A stretch of 64,000 nucleotides of DNA from Longimicrobiales bacterium (GCA_951813395.1 OX638356.1:785340-849339), one strand, 5' to 3'; positions 1 to 9,208 are shown, counted from the stretch's first letter. Numbers and translations are program-made. Notes: generated from the sequence alone by a model not told the origin.

Positions 1-317
1 ATCAGGATGCCGACCTGGCCGGGCCGGGGACCGCGCCGGATGGGGAGGTCGAGGGCCATCGTCTCGAATCCCAGCCGCGCGGTGATCTCGGCGGCGGCGG
101 CCCGCTCGGCGTCGGTGGGGTCGGGCGCGGAAACCAGCGCCGCGCCGAGGCGGTCAGGCACGCCGTCGCCGTTTTCGTCAAGGAGGAGATGACCGAAATC
201 GAACAGCGTGGCCAGGTGGAAGGGGGGCGGGGTGGGGGGTTGCTGGGCGGCGGCGGGGGGCGGGGGGAGGAGTGTGGCCAGTGTGACTGCGGTCGCCAGG
301 CAGCGGGTGAGTCTCAT
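1..317 (-). CDS. Exported protein of unknown function, C-terminus cut by window edge
   Basis: The reading frame is open from an ATG at 317 down to base 1, giving the first 105 residues. The N-terminus is a signal peptide: MRLTR, a hydrophobic stretch, then AAAQ as likely cleavage site. A proline-rich spacer follows, and then an acidic loop DENGDGVPD resembling a calcium-binding EF-hand or dockerin loop. The visible part ends with an Ala-rich helix and the segment ITARLGFETMALDLPI. The protein is probably secreted or periplasmic. Its neighbour, the acylase, ends 44 bases upstream on the same strand, so the two may be co-transcribed. I do not recognise the family; the body of the gene lies outside the window. 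Confidence 0.7.
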   Translation of the reverse strand, partial: MRLTRCLATAVTLATLLPPPPAAAQQPPTPPPFHLATLFDFGHLLLDENGDGVPDRLGAALVSAPDPTDAERAAAAEITARLGFETMALDLPIRRGPRPGQVGIL

Positions 318-361
318 GAGTCGGTGTCCGATTTTGGCACGAGAGTGTCCGGTCTTGTCCA

Positions 362-2569
362 TTACCGCCGAACCTCCTCGCCCGGCCGGTAGCTCTCGAC
401 CGTCGTACGGCGGATATCGTCGTCCGTCCACGCCACTTCCTTGGTCTCGCCGCGCGCGAACATGGCAGCCTGGTCCGCGTGGTGTGGAGCGCCTGGGCGC
501 GCCGTCTGACCGTAGGCGAGGACCGTGCGGGCCCGGGGGACATCGCCGAACTCCACCACGAAGACCCAGGAGTCGCCCCGGTTTGCCGCGAGCCTCCCGT
601 CTTCCGTCGGCGCAAACGACAGCACGCGGAAGCACCCCAGCGTTGGCGGGCAGCCCGACACCGGCTCGTCCACGTCGCCGCGGATCACACGGTGCACCTC
701 GCCCCAGCCGGCGTTCAGGGCGATGCCCTCGGCCCGTAGCGACTCGGCGGCACGCCGAAGCGCGTCGACCGCCGCGTCGGGGTCGCTCAAGCCCTGCGGC
801 GTCGTTGCCGGACGCATGGGATCCCACGGCTCGCGCCAGCGAAGCGATTCGCCGGTTCCGTCGAAGTCCCCATCGAAGTATTGACTCGCCCAGCGCGCGA
901 AAAGCACGCCGCCCCGGCTGTCGGCGTCCGCGGTCAGGTCCCAGTCGGACAGTACCTCCACGGCCTCCCGAACCGCGGGATCCCGGGCGGCCCGCGCCGC
1001 TGCCAGCAGATCGTCGATGACCCGGTCCGCCAGGAGCATGCGCGGCGTGTGTTTCAGTTCGACGACGTCTTCGACGGTGAGCGCGCCCGCCGCCCCCGCC
1101 GCCAGCTCCAGGGACAGCTGGCTCCTCAGGCGCAGCCTCGGCTCCGGCAGGTTGGCGGGAACCGTGTCCCGGTTCATCGGCACGTTGAGGTTCGTGTAGT
1201 CCGGGGTGTCGTTCGCCTGTTGCACGTACCCGCCGGGCGGGTTGATGTACAGCGGCAGACTCTCCCAGGGGACCAGTTCCGACCAGATGTCGGCGGACGT
1301 GGCCGCGAACGCCGCGGTGTCGCCGGTCACGGCGTGGGGCAGTAGCGGCAGGCGCGCATTGTAGTAGTGCACGATGTTCCCGTCCCGGTCGGCATACGTG
1401 AAGTTCGACGTCGGATGCGCACGCATCTTCATCACGTCCAGCCATTCGTCGAGATCCCGCGCCATCATCATGCGAAGGAACTGCTCGCCGCGCCGGAACT
1501 CGCCGTCACGGGGGTCCTTGAGCAGGTACACGTACTCGTCCGTGCGGTGGATGACCGGTCCGTGCGGCGTCTGCCAGGCAACCCGGGTCTCCACTGCGCT
1601 GCCGCCACCGGGTGTCCGGTAGTCGATGGCCGTTTCGCGCCGTTCAAGGGCCAGCGGCCGGCCGTCGAGCAGCGCGTGGTCGTCCAGTTCCGGATGCATC
1701 CGAAGCCTGTACACCTGCGAGAGCGTCGGATAGTTGTTCGTCGTGGCCCAGCCCAGGCGGGGGTTGAAGCCGCCGATGATCCCGAACGCGGTCCCGATCC
1801 GCAGGTCACCGTAGAAGTCGATCACGCCCGGTACGCGGACGTGCCCCTCGTAGTAGGTCAGGCCGGATGGCCGTTCCAGCAGGTCGTGTCGACCCTCCCA
1901 GGGAAGGTGGGGGTTGCGAAGCAGGATGGGGTTTCCGGACGCGGTGCGCGTGCCATGAAACGCCCAGGCGTTGGACCCGTCGAGTGCGAATGACGAAGAC
2001 GGCTGCTCCGGCGCGCTGTCGTCGCTCAGTGCGGCCACGAAGCGGGCTGCGTCGGCGCGGCTCCATCCCTGGACATCCCGGGCGAGCGCGTCGGGCCCGG
2101 TGAAGTCGGGCGTCACCCAGGCGGGGAACTCGTCCGGATGCAGGCGGATGTAGTGGTTGACGCCCTCCGCGAATCCCCGGTACACGTCCTGCGTGCGCGG
2201 TTCCAGACGGTGAAAGGTCTCCACCGCCCGGGCGTGGACCGGACGGGCCGCGAAGTCGGCATCGAGTTCCTCCGGGCCGAGGTGGCGGGCGAGCGTGCCC
2301 CGGCTCGCGACCATGGCCATCGCGATCGAGATGCTGTAGTCCTCGGACTGGACGTAGCCGAGGCCGAAGCCCATCGCTTCGAGGTCGTCGGCGAGGATGT
2401 GGGGGACACCGTACTCGGTGCGGTGGATTACGACCCGCTCGGCCAGGGCAATGGCGGGATCGGTCGCGACGGGCGGGACCGTCTGGCCGCTCGCGGCGGC
2501 CGCAAAGATGCCGTGGGCTGCGATGGCGAACGCCGCCACGGCCACCCGGCGGACTTTTTGCAGGCTCAC
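362..2569 (-). CDS. Penicillin acylase family protein (N-terminal nucleophile hydrolase)
   Basis: A 735-residue exported amidohydrolase of the penicillin/cephalosporin/AHL acylase family. These enzymes are made as one chain and cut themselves into alpha and beta subunits. Residues 1-29 form a signal peptide. The alpha part carries EYGVPHILADD near residue 52. The self-cleavage site and nucleophile are in DGSNAW, with Ser199 becoming the beta-chain N-terminus. LRNPHLPW and WATTNNYPT follow, the latter holding the likely oxyanion-hole Asn. Start GTG 2569 overlaps the upstream stop as GTGA, so translation is coupled to the HEAT/cyclophilin gene. Substrate (beta-lactam, acyl-homoserine lactone or N-acyl amino acid) cannot be told from sequence. 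Confidence 0.92.
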   Translation of the reverse strand: MSLQKVRRVAVAAFAIAAHGIFAAAASGQTVPPVATDPAIALAERVVIHRTEYGVPHILADDLEAMGFGLGYVQSEDYSISIAMAMVASRGTLARHLGPEELDADFAARPVHARAVETFHRLEPRTQDVYRGFAEGVNHYIRLHPDEFPAWVTPDFTGPDALARDVQGWSRADAARFVAALSDDSAPEQPSSSFALDGSNAWAFHGTRTASGNPILLRNPHLPWEGRHDLLERPSGLTYYEGHVRVPGVIDFYGDLRIGTAFGIIGGFNPRLGWATTNNYPTLSQVYRLRMHPELDDHALLDGRPLALERRETAIDYRTPGGGSAVETRVAWQTPHGPVIHRTDEYVYLLKDPRDGEFRRGEQFLRMMMARDLDEWLDVMKMRAHPTSNFTYADRDGNIVHYYNARLPLLPHAVTGDTAAFAATSADIWSELVPWESLPLYINPPGGYVQQANDTPDYTNLNVPMNRDTVPANLPEPRLRLRSQLSLELAAGAAGALTVEDVVELKHTPRMLLADRVIDDLLAAARAARDPAVREAVEVLSDWDLTADADSRGGVLFARWASQYFDGDFDGTGESLRWREPWDPMRPATTPQGLSDPDAAVDALRRAAESLRAEGIALNAGWGEVHRVIRGDVDEPVSGCPPTLGCFRVLSFAPTEDGRLAANRGDSWVFVVEFGDVPRARTVLAYGQTARPGAPHHADQAAMFARGETKEVAWTDDDIRRTTVESYRPGEEVRR

Positions 2570-4815
2570 CGGGCCAACACCTCGGCGGACTCGATCACGG
2601 CACCCTCCTGTATGGTGTCGACGACCTCCATTCCCTCCACCACCACCCCGTAGATCGTGTAATTGAAGTCGAGACGCACGTTGTCGGCCAGATTGATGAA
2701 GATCTGGGCGTCGCCTGTGTCGCGTCCGCGGGTGGACAGGCCGACCGTGCCGCGCCAGTGGGGCTGCGCGCTGATCTCGTCGCGGCTGAAGGGGCCGTCG
2801 CCGGCGTACTCGTTCGCGTGCGGGCTGCCGCCCTGGATGACGAAGTTGGGCTCGACGCGGTGGAAGGTGAGGCCGTCGAAGTACCCCTCGCTGGCCAGGC
2901 GGGCGAAGCGGTCGGCGTTGGTGGCGGCGAGGTCGGGACGGAGCGCGATGACGATGTCGCCGAGGCCCGCCATGCGGAGCCGGACGACGGAACGGGCCAG
3001 CTCGGCGAGTCGGGTGGCGTCGGGGGTTGGGGCGCGGGGGAGAGGCCTGGGCGTGGCTTCCTCCGTTGCGCCGGGGGCCTCGGACAGGAGCGCGGCGGCG
3101 AGGTCGGCCACGACGGGGTCGAAGTCGGTGAGATACGGGGCGAGGTCGTCGCGGGAAACGCCGCCGACGGCGCCGATCCCGTCGAGGAGGGCGACGCGGA
3201 CGTCCCGTTCGGTCTCGCGTTCTGCCGCCGTGAAGCGCGCGAGGGGCGCGAGCAGTGCGGAGATGGGCGTTTCAGCGGGGGCGTGCTCGACAAGAAGACG
3301 GGTTGCGGTCATCACGAGTTGGGGGTCGTCGCTGGCCAGCGCGGCGAGGTAGGCCTCTCGGCCGGCCGCCCCCGCCACCGCCCCCAGCCCCCTCAGCGCG
3401 GCCTCGCGCACGTTCGCGTCGGAGTCGCCGCTCAACCCCTCGAGCGCGGCCACGTCTCCCGCCAGGGCCGCGGCCCGTGCCGCCCACGCGCGAACGAACG
3501 GGCTGGTGTGCCGCGCGGCCCCGGCCACCCCGTCCCCCACCTCACCCGGTGCGATCCCCGCCAGCGCGTGAAGCGCCCGCGCCGGCCCGCGCCAGTCGCT
3601 CTCCCCGTCGGCCAGCGCTGCTGCCCTGTTCGCGAGCGCCTGGCGCTGCGCTTCCGGATCCGGGCACGGCCGCGCGAGCAACCCGATCGCGACATTCGAC
3701 ACGTGGGGGTCGTCGTCGTCCATGTCGCGGAGGATCGCCTCGCAGCAGCCGCCCGGGCGCATCCAGCGGTCATACGCCCGCACCGCCTCGACCCGGACGC
3801 GCGGATCGGGGTCCTGGAGGCCGGCGCGGATCACCTTGCCGGTGCCGGCGCCCGTGTCGGTGTCGGCGTCCGCGCCGTTGCGCAACGCCGAGATGACGAC
3901 CTGCCGGCGCACCCCCCAGTCCTCGTCCTGGAGGAGCCGGGCGGCGTCCGAGGGCGTGAGCTGGTCGGCGTGCACGAGGGCCGCTGCGGCCAGCCGCCTG
4001 ACGCGGGCCGCGCCCGGGGACGCGTCGGCGACCTCCGCAGCGTCCGCCGGGGCATCCCCATCCACCGCGGCCGACACAGACGACAGCCGGGCCGTAGCGG
4101 CCAGCAAGTCGGGCGAAAGCGGGGTCCCCGGACGCCTTCGCGCAAACGCTTCGATCCCGCGCGCCAGACCAGCCATCGGCTCGCAGGAGGCTGTTGGGCA
4201 TGCCCAGGCCCCGGTGGTCGCGGGCGCGTCTCCCGCCGGACCCGCGAGGCGCTGCGCAATGGCAGCCAGGCCGGCCTCGACGGCGGCCCGTTCCGCCTCC
4301 GCCACGGCCCCGTCCTCGGCACCCGGCTGTGCCAACCGCCCGAGGTTCGCCGCCAGGCTGCCCAGCACGATCGGATCATCCTCCACCCCGACTCGGCTCG
4401 CGAACGCCCGCCGAACCCGGCCGATCTCGTCCGCGCCCGCCAGGCCGGCCTCGGCACCCGGATCCACCCGAAAGACGGCCTGCGCCATCGCCATGGCGGC
4501 CACGGCCCTGACCGCCGGGTCCGGATCGTCCAGCATGGTCTCGAGTAGGGGCAGGTGGGCCGGATCCTCCAGGCGGCCCAGCGCCCTTGCCGCGTAGGCC
4601 CGTGCCGTCCCATCCCCGTGCTCCAGATGCGCGCGTACGCGCTCCAGCCCCGCCAGCCCGCGCGCGTCTTCCTCGGCCACGATCTCGGCGTACGCGGCGA
4701 GGCCGGCATCGGTCGCCGGCGCGGGTCCGGTGCATCCTGCCGACACAACCGCGAAAGCGGCGCAGAGGCCGATGACGGCCCTCACCCGTGCGGGTTCCAT
4801 CCGAAACGCTCCCAT
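2566..4815 (-). CDS. HEAT-repeat lipoprotein with C-terminal cyclophilin-type peptidyl-prolyl isomerase domain
   Basis: A roughly 749-residue protein. A lipoprotein signal ends in VSAGC. About 550 residues of alanine-rich helical HEAT/PBS-like repeats follow (for example DPDPAVRAVAAMAMAQ, DPDPRVRVEAVRAYDR). The final ~150 residues form a cyclophilin domain with FDGLTFHRVEPNFVIQGG, GTVGLSTRGRDTGDAQIFI and LDFNYTIYGVVVEGM. Cyclophilins catalyse proline cis-trans isomerisation; the repeats probably recruit client proteins at the cell envelope. The ATG at 4815 has GAGGGGG upstream; ATG 4800 is an alternative. Either start lies inside the end of the alkyltransferase-like gene. The stop overlaps the acylase start. 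Longer upstream extension is rejected because it would bury the lipobox. Confidence 0.88.
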   Translation of the reverse strand: MGAFRMEPARVRAVIGLCAAFAVVSAGCTGPAPATDAGLAAYAEIVAEEDARGLAGLERVRAHLEHGDGTARAYAARALGRLEDPAHLPLLETMLDDPDPAVRAVAAMAMAQAVFRVDPGAEAGLAGADEIGRVRRAFASRVGVEDDPIVLGSLAANLGRLAQPGAEDGAVAEAERAAVEAGLAAIAQRLAGPAGDAPATTGAWACPTASCEPMAGLARGIEAFARRRPGTPLSPDLLAATARLSSVSAAVDGDAPADAAEVADASPGAARVRRLAAAALVHADQLTPSDAARLLQDEDWGVRRQVVISALRNGADADTDTGAGTGKVIRAGLQDPDPRVRVEAVRAYDRWMRPGGCCEAILRDMDDDDPHVSNVAIGLLARPCPDPEAQRQALANRAAALADGESDWRGPARALHALAGIAPGEVGDGVAGAARHTSPFVRAWAARAAALAGDVAALEGLSGDSDANVREAALRGLGAVAGAAGREAYLAALASDDPQLVMTATRLLVEHAPAETPISALLAPLARFTAAERETERDVRVALLDGIGAVGGVSRDDLAPYLTDFDPVVADLAAALLSEAPGATEEATPRPLPRAPTPDATRLAELARSVVRLRMAGLGDIVIALRPDLAATNADRFARLASEGYFDGLTFHRVEPNFVIQGGSPHANEYAGDGPFSRDEISAQPHWRGTVGLSTRGRDTGDAQIFINLADNVRLDFNYTIYGVVVEGMEVVDTIQEGAVIESAEVLAR

Positions 4816-5096
4816 GAAGCTTCCCCCTCGTCGTTGAACTCGACGCCCTCGTGCTCGAGCAGCGCTCTCTGCCGCTGGGCCACGCCTGACACGCGCGAGG
4901 TCGAAATGGCGCCCCGGCGGTTCACGACCCGCCACCACGGCACATCGGTGTCGATGGGAAGATGGCTGAGCGAATAGCCGACGCCCCGGGCGGCACGGGG
5001 GTTGCCGACAAGTGCGGCGACGGCCCCGTAGTTGATGATCCGTCCCTTGGGAATCCGCCGCACGCAGGCGTATACTCGTTCTGAAAACGCGGTCAT
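4782..5096 (-). CDS. Alkyltransferase-like protein (ATL), MGMT-fold DNA-binding protein
   Basis: A 104-residue protein with the DNA-binding domain of O6-alkylguanine-DNA alkyltransferase: IPKGRIINYGAVAALVGNPRAARGVGYSLS near residues 15-44. The active-site motif PCHRVV of true alkyltransferases reads PWWRVV at 53-58, so Trp54 replaces the methyl-accepting Cys. This marks ATL proteins, which bind O6-alkylguanine without removing the alkyl group and flag the lesion for nucleotide excision repair. The length matches a lone ATL. It is first in an apparent minus-strand operon with the cyclophilin lipoprotein and acylase, whose functions are unrelated. Confidence 0.9.
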   Translation of the reverse strand: MTAFSERVYACVRRIPKGRIINYGAVAALVGNPRAARGVGYSLSHLPIDTDVPWWRVVNRRGAISTSRVSGVAQRQRALLEHEGVEFNDEGEASWERFGWNPHG

Positions 5097-5272
5097 GGCA
5101 GGGTAAGGTATCCCGCGGCACGCCCCCAGGGGAACACGCGACGCCGGGGGAGCACGTGTCCCCGACCGGATGCATGGCTCGGGGGAGCACGCGACGCCGG
5201 CGGAACCGAGGCCCGGTTGACGCGGGTATATTGAGGTGCGTTGGTTGCGCCGAAGTTCAATGGAGATGTGTA

Positions 5273-7447
5273 ATGGTCAGAATCTCAGCGGGAATCCTCA
5301 CGGTTTCGTTCCTTTTTGCGGGCTGTGTCGCGGGCGGTGCCTCGCGGGCGACGGTCGACTCCACGCCTCCACCTCCGGCCCCCGCGGCCGACGCGACGCC
5401 GGCGGAGCCGGAGGATCGGCCGGACACCGCCGAAGCGGACAGCGCCGTTTCCGAACCCGCCGTCGATCCGCTGGCCGCGGCTCCGGGCTATCCGGCCGCC
5501 GTCGTGATCGGCGCACGCGTCGCCGATGTGCGAACGGAGCCCGTGGAGATCGTTGTCGAGGTGGGTGACTCGCTGGCGATGGGCGAAGACGTGGAGATGA
5601 TCGCGTACGACGCGGCCGGCAATCCGGTGAGGGGCGTGCGGATTCTGGGGAGCATCGAATCTCGCTTCGCGGCCCTCGAGGAAGGGCACATCATGGGCGT
5701 CTCCGAGGGCGAAGCGGAGCTGAGGATGGCGATCCGCGTCCCGCCCCCGGGCGGCACGGGTCCACCCGAGATCCGAACCTTCACGGCTCCGCTCCTGGTC
5801 GTCGGTCCCCCGGTGACATCCGTGGAGATCGTCGACCCGGAAGTCCGCTTCTTCACGGGCTCGCTGGTTCAGATCGAGGCGCGTGCGCTGACCGGGGACG
5901 GCAATGTCCGCAAGAGCGTCGAGGTGGCCTGGACCAGCAATCGCAGGCGGCTGGCTACGATCGACTCGCGGGGATTCGTGCGCGCGATCCGGCCGGGGGC
6001 TGTCACCGTGACTGCTGCGGTCGAGGGACTGGAGGCCACCTATTCGTTCGAGGTGGAGGAAAACCCTGTGGCTTCGGTCGAGCTCGAGGGTCCTTCCCGC
6101 GGGCGGACCGGGGATGTGCTGCGCTACTCTGCCGTCGCGCTCGACGCCGGCGGTGACGTCGTGCAGGGCGCGCCGGTCGACTATTCGGTCTCGTCCTTCG
6201 AAACCCGCGCCGACATGGGCGCCTCCGTGTACCCGGACGGGGCGTTCGTCGCGGAACGTCCGGGCCTCTACCGGGTGACCGCCAACGCGGGTGCGCGCAC
6301 TGGCCAGGTTCTTGTCGAGGTCGTGGAGCGTGGAGTCGAGCACGAGGTGATCGTCGCCGGCCACGGTCTGGTGGCCGATCGACCCACCGCCGATCTGTGG
6401 GCCTTCACCGGCGTGGACGGGCGGGACTACGTCTATACGGGCACGCATCTCGGGGGCCAGCGCATGCTGGCGTGGGACATCACCAATCCGGCAAACCCCG
6501 TGCTCACCGACTTCGTGGAGGTCGACGCGCGGGTGGTCAACGACGTCAAGGTGAACAGCAGCGCCACCGTGGCGGTCATCACGCGCGAAGGCGCCTCGGA
6601 TCGCAGGAACGGGATCGTCGTGCTTGACATAACGGACCCCGCGCATCCGGTCATCGCCGACACCTACACGAACGAACTCACCGGTGGCGTGCACAACGTT
6701 TTCTTTTCCGGCGACATCCTCTACGCCATCCACAACGGCACGCTCGACGTGCACATCCTCGACATCAGCGACCCGACGGACGTCGAGGAGGTGGGGCGCT
6801 GGGGGATCGACGCGCCGGGGAAGTACCTTCACGACATCTGGGTCGTGGACGGCCTCGCCTATGTCTCATACTGGAACGACGGCGTGTATATCCTCGACGT
6901 GGGGGACGGGCGCTGGGGTGGGACCCCCACAAACCCCGTGGAGGTGAGCAGCTTCGCCTACGAGGAGGGGAACACGCACTTCGCCTACCCCTATACCAAC
7001 GCCGACGGGCACCGCTACCTGTTCGTGGGAGACGAGATCTTCGGGTGCGAGGATTGCATTTCACGGAACGGGCATCCGGGTGACGGGTCGCGCGGCTTCG
7101 TCCACATCCTGGACCTCGAGGACCCCGAAAACCTGCGCGAAGTGGCCCGCTACGAGGTGCCCGAGGCGGGCGCGCACAACCTCTGGATCGAGGACGACAG
7201 GATGTACGTGGCCTACTACCAGGCGGGGCTGCGGGTCGTCGACGTTTCCGGAGAGCTTCGGGGAGACCTCTACAGGCAGGGACGCGAGATGGCCTGGTTC
7301 CCCACGGGCACTCCCGAGGGCCACGTCGCCAACTCGCCGATGGCGTGGGGACCGCAACCGTTCAAGGGCCACGTTTTCGTCTCCGACCTCAACTCCGGCC
7401 TGTGGGTGATCCGGCTCGAACCGAAGCAGAAGGCGCCGGTGTCGTGA
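5273..7447 (+). CDS. LVIVD-repeat beta-propeller lipoprotein with N-terminal Ig-like domains
   Basis: A 724-residue lipoprotein; the signal ends in LFAGC about 17 residues in. A Pro/Ala/Glu-rich spacer follows, then two bacterial Ig-like (Big2-type) domains at about 80-380 (VTSVEIVDPEVRFFTGSLVQ, GFVRAIRPGAVTVTAAVEG). The C-terminal half is a propeller of LVIVD-type repeats: MLAWDITNPANPVL, GIVVLDITDPAHPVI, VHILDISDPTDVEEV, GVYILDVGDG and GFVHILDLEDPENL. It is probably a surface or periplasmic binding scaffold. ATG 5273 has GGAG seven bases upstream. Its stop overlaps the next start (GTGA), so it is coupled to the YVTN protein. Confidence 0.85.
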   Translation: MVRISAGILTVSFLFAGCVAGGASRATVDSTPPPPAPAADATPAEPEDRPDTAEADSAVSEPAVDPLAAAPGYPAAVVIGARVADVRTEPVEIVVEVGDSLAMGEDVEMIAYDAAGNPVRGVRILGSIESRFAALEEGHIMGVSEGEAELRMAIRVPPPGGTGPPEIRTFTAPLLVVGPPVTSVEIVDPEVRFFTGSLVQIEARALTGDGNVRKSVEVAWTSNRRRLATIDSRGFVRAIRPGAVTVTAAVEGLEATYSFEVEENPVASVELEGPSRGRTGDVLRYSAVALDAGGDVVQGAPVDYSVSSFETRADMGASVYPDGAFVAERPGLYRVTANAGARTGQVLVEVVERGVEHEVIVAGHGLVADRPTADLWAFTGVDGRDYVYTGTHLGGQRMLAWDITNPANPVLTDFVEVDARVVNDVKVNSSATVAVITREGASDRRNGIVVLDITDPAHPVIADTYTNELTGGVHNVFFSGDILYAIHNGTLDVHILDISDPTDVEEVGRWGIDAPGKYLHDIWVVDGLAYVSYWNDGVYILDVGDGRWGGTPTNPVEVSSFAYEEGNTHFAYPYTNADGHRYLFVGDEIFGCEDCISRNGHPGDGSRGFVHILDLEDPENLREVARYEVPEAGAHNLWIEDDRMYVAYYQAGLRVVDVSGELRGDLYRQGREMAWFPTGTPEGHVANSPMAWGPQPFKGHVFVSDLNSGLWVIRLEPKQKAPVS

Positions 7448-7479
7448 GGTGGGGTGTCGTCGTGAGGTGGGGTGTCGTC
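7444..7479 (+). repeat. Exact 18-base tandem duplication spanning the start codon of the YVTN gene
   Basis: Bases 7444-7461 and 7462-7479 are identical. Each copy begins GTGAGGTGGGG and encodes VRWGVV, so the protein starts VRWGVVVRWGVV. The duplication is in frame and keeps both GTG codons usable. Only the first overlaps the upstream TGA. It lengthens the N-region of the signal peptide by six residues. Confidence 0.95.
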
Positions 7480-8556
7480 GCGGCGCTGTTGCTTCCGGGC
7501 GTCCCGGGGGTCCTCCCGGGGGTCGCGGGCCTGGGCGCACAGGAGTCCCCCACCTACCGCGTGTACGTGGCCAACGAGTCGTCGGACCTGGTGAGCCGGG
7601 TCGCCTTCACCCCCGGCGAGGGCGCGGTCGTGGAGAAGGAGATCGCGGTCGGCCTCATGCCCGGGGACAACGACGGTGCTCACGGCCTCAGCATTTCGCC
7701 GGACGGCCGCTACTGGTACCTCACGATCGCCCACGGGACGCCGTACGGATACCTCTGGAAGTTCCACGCGGGACCGGATACGCTGGTTGCGCGCACGCGC
7801 CTCGGACTCTTCCCCGCGACCATGGGGATCACGCCGGACGGCCAGTTCCTGCTGGCCGCCAATTTCAACCTGCACGGCGATATGGTCCCGTCGGACATTT
7901 CGGTCGTCTACACGCCCGAGATGATCGAGGTCACCAGGATCCGCACCTGTCTCATGCCGCACGGCAGCCGCGTGCGTCCGGACGGAGCCAGGCAGTATTC
8001 GGCGTGCATGCATTCCGAGCAGCTGGTCGAGATCGACCTGGAGACCTTCGAGGTGAGCTCCCGTTTCGATGTGTCGCCCGCGCCCGAGGCCGTGTGCAGC
8101 CCCACCTGGGTGGAGCCGGGGCTGGGTTCACGGGCCAACCGGGTGGTCTACGTCGCGTGCAACAGGAACCAGGAAGTGCTCGAGGTGGACACCGGGCGCT
8201 GGGAGGTCTCGCGCCGGTTTGCCACGGGTCTGGCCCCGTACAACCTGGAGGTGACGGCGGACGGTGAGCGACTGATCGCGACCCTCAAGGGGGAACAGGC
8301 GGTCGCGGTGTTCGACCTTGCGAGCGGCCGGGAACTCGGGCGGGTGAAGACGTCCCGTCCGGTGACGCACGGCGTGGTGGCCAGCCCCGACGGCCGGTAT
8401 GCGTTCGTGTCGAACGAGTCGGTGGGCTCCGTGCGCGGGACCCTGGACGTGATCGATCTGGAGACGCTTGAACTGGTTGCTTCCGTCGAACTCGGGCACC
8501 AGTCCGGCGGCATCGACTTCTGGTCGGTAACACCGGCCGACGGCCGGGTTCGTTGA
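7444..8556 (+). CDS. Exported YVTN/cytochrome-D1-like beta-propeller protein
   Basis: About 370 residues: a signal peptide, then YVTN-type propeller blades (YRVYVANESSDLVSRVAF, GAHGLSISPDGRYWYLT-like, APYNLEVTADGERLIATLKG, HGVVASPDGRYAFVSNES). Such proteins are periplasmic scaffolds or redox-associated propellers; no heme or catalytic motif is visible. GTG 7444 overlaps the previous stop as GTGA. The first 18 bases of the gene are exactly duplicated (7444-7461 and 7462-7479), so a second equivalent GTG exists at 7462. The 3' end overlaps the TTG start of pcm. Three genes are thus tightly coupled. Confidence 0.8.
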   Translation: MRWGVVVRWGVVAALLLPGVPGVLPGVAGLGAQESPTYRVYVANESSDLVSRVAFTPGEGAVVEKEIAVGLMPGDNDGAHGLSISPDGRYWYLTIAHGTPYGYLWKFHAGPDTLVARTRLGLFPATMGITPDGQFLLAANFNLHGDMVPSDISVVYTPEMIEVTRIRTCLMPHGSRVRPDGARQYSACMHSEQLVEIDLETFEVSSRFDVSPAPEAVCSPTWVEPGLGSRANRVVYVACNRNQEVLEVDTGRWEVSRRFATGLAPYNLEVTADGERLIATLKGEQAVAVFDLASGRELGRVKTSRPVTHGVVASPDGRYAFVSNESVGSVRGTLDVIDLETLELVASVELGHQSGGIDFWSVTPADGRVR

Positions 8557-9206
8557 AGGACGAACCCACCGGGCTTGCGGAGGCACGGCGCCGGATGCTG
8601 CGGCGCCATCTGGAGGAGCGGGGCATCTCGGATCGGCGCGTGCTCGAGGCGATGGCGGCGGTGCCGCGGGAGCGGTTCGTCGCGCGGGAGTGCCGGGGCC
8701 TTGCGTACGACGACGGGCCGCTTCCCATCGGCGAGGGCCAGACGATCTCCCAGCCGTATGTGGTCGCGTTGATGGCGGAGGCCGTGGAGCTGGGCGGCAA
8801 TGACCGGGTGCTCGAGGTCGGCACGGGGTCCGGGTACGCGGCGGCGGTGCTCAGCCGGATTGCATGCACCGTCCATTCCGTCGAGCGGCACGCCGCGCTC
8901 GCCGAGGCGGCCCGGGACCGGCTGCGCACGCTGGGCTACGCGAATGTGCGGGTCCGGCGGGGAGACGGCACGCTGGGGTGGAGCGAACACGCCCCCTACG
9001 ATGCCATCGTCGTCTCGGCCGGTGGGCGGCGCGTCCCGGGGCCGCTGCGCGAACAGCTGGCCGACGGCGGCCGGCTCGTGATGCCGGTGGGGTGGGGCTG
9101 GCGGGGGCAGTCGCTGGTCCGGGAGCGGCACGGGCGGCCCGGCACGTTCACGCGGGAAAGGCTGGGACGGGTGCGATTTGTTCCGCTGATCGGCGAAGCG
9201 GGATAG
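8553..9206 (+). CDS. pcm: Protein-L-isoaspartate O-methyltransferase
   Basis: A 217-residue SAM-dependent methyltransferase that methylates L-isoaspartyl residues in damaged proteins so they can revert to aspartate. Family landmarks are VPRERFVA near 38, LPIGEGQTISQPYVVALM near 56, the SAM-binding loop VLEVGTGSGYAAAVLS near 87, YDAIVVSAGG near 150, and GGRLVMPVG. Length matches the family. TTG 8553 overlaps the preceding TGA (TTGA), so its translation depends on the upstream propeller gene. Start choice rests on that overlap and the conserved N-terminal helix. Confidence 0.92.
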   Translation: MKDEPTGLAEARRRMLRRHLEERGISDRRVLEAMAAVPRERFVARECRGLAYDDGPLPIGEGQTISQPYVVALMAEAVELGGNDRVLEVGTGSGYAAAVLSRIACTVHSVERHAALAEAARDRLRTLGYANVRVRRGDGTLGWSEHAPYDAIVVSAGGRRVPGPLREQLADGGRLVMPVGWGWRGQSLVRERHGRPGTFTRERLGRVRFVPLIGEAG

Positions 9207-9208
9207 CG

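Noticed and set aside
2758-4548. A 596-residue plus-strand frame over the HEAT/cyclophilin gene
   Set aside because: No signal or domain; the opposite strand has a coherent lipoprotein with cyclophilin motifs.
5128-5200. Short direct repeats (ACGCGACGCCGG at two places) between the ATL and LVIVD genes
   Set aside because: Only about 16-20 bases long with partial matches; no mobile element or regulatory pattern fits.
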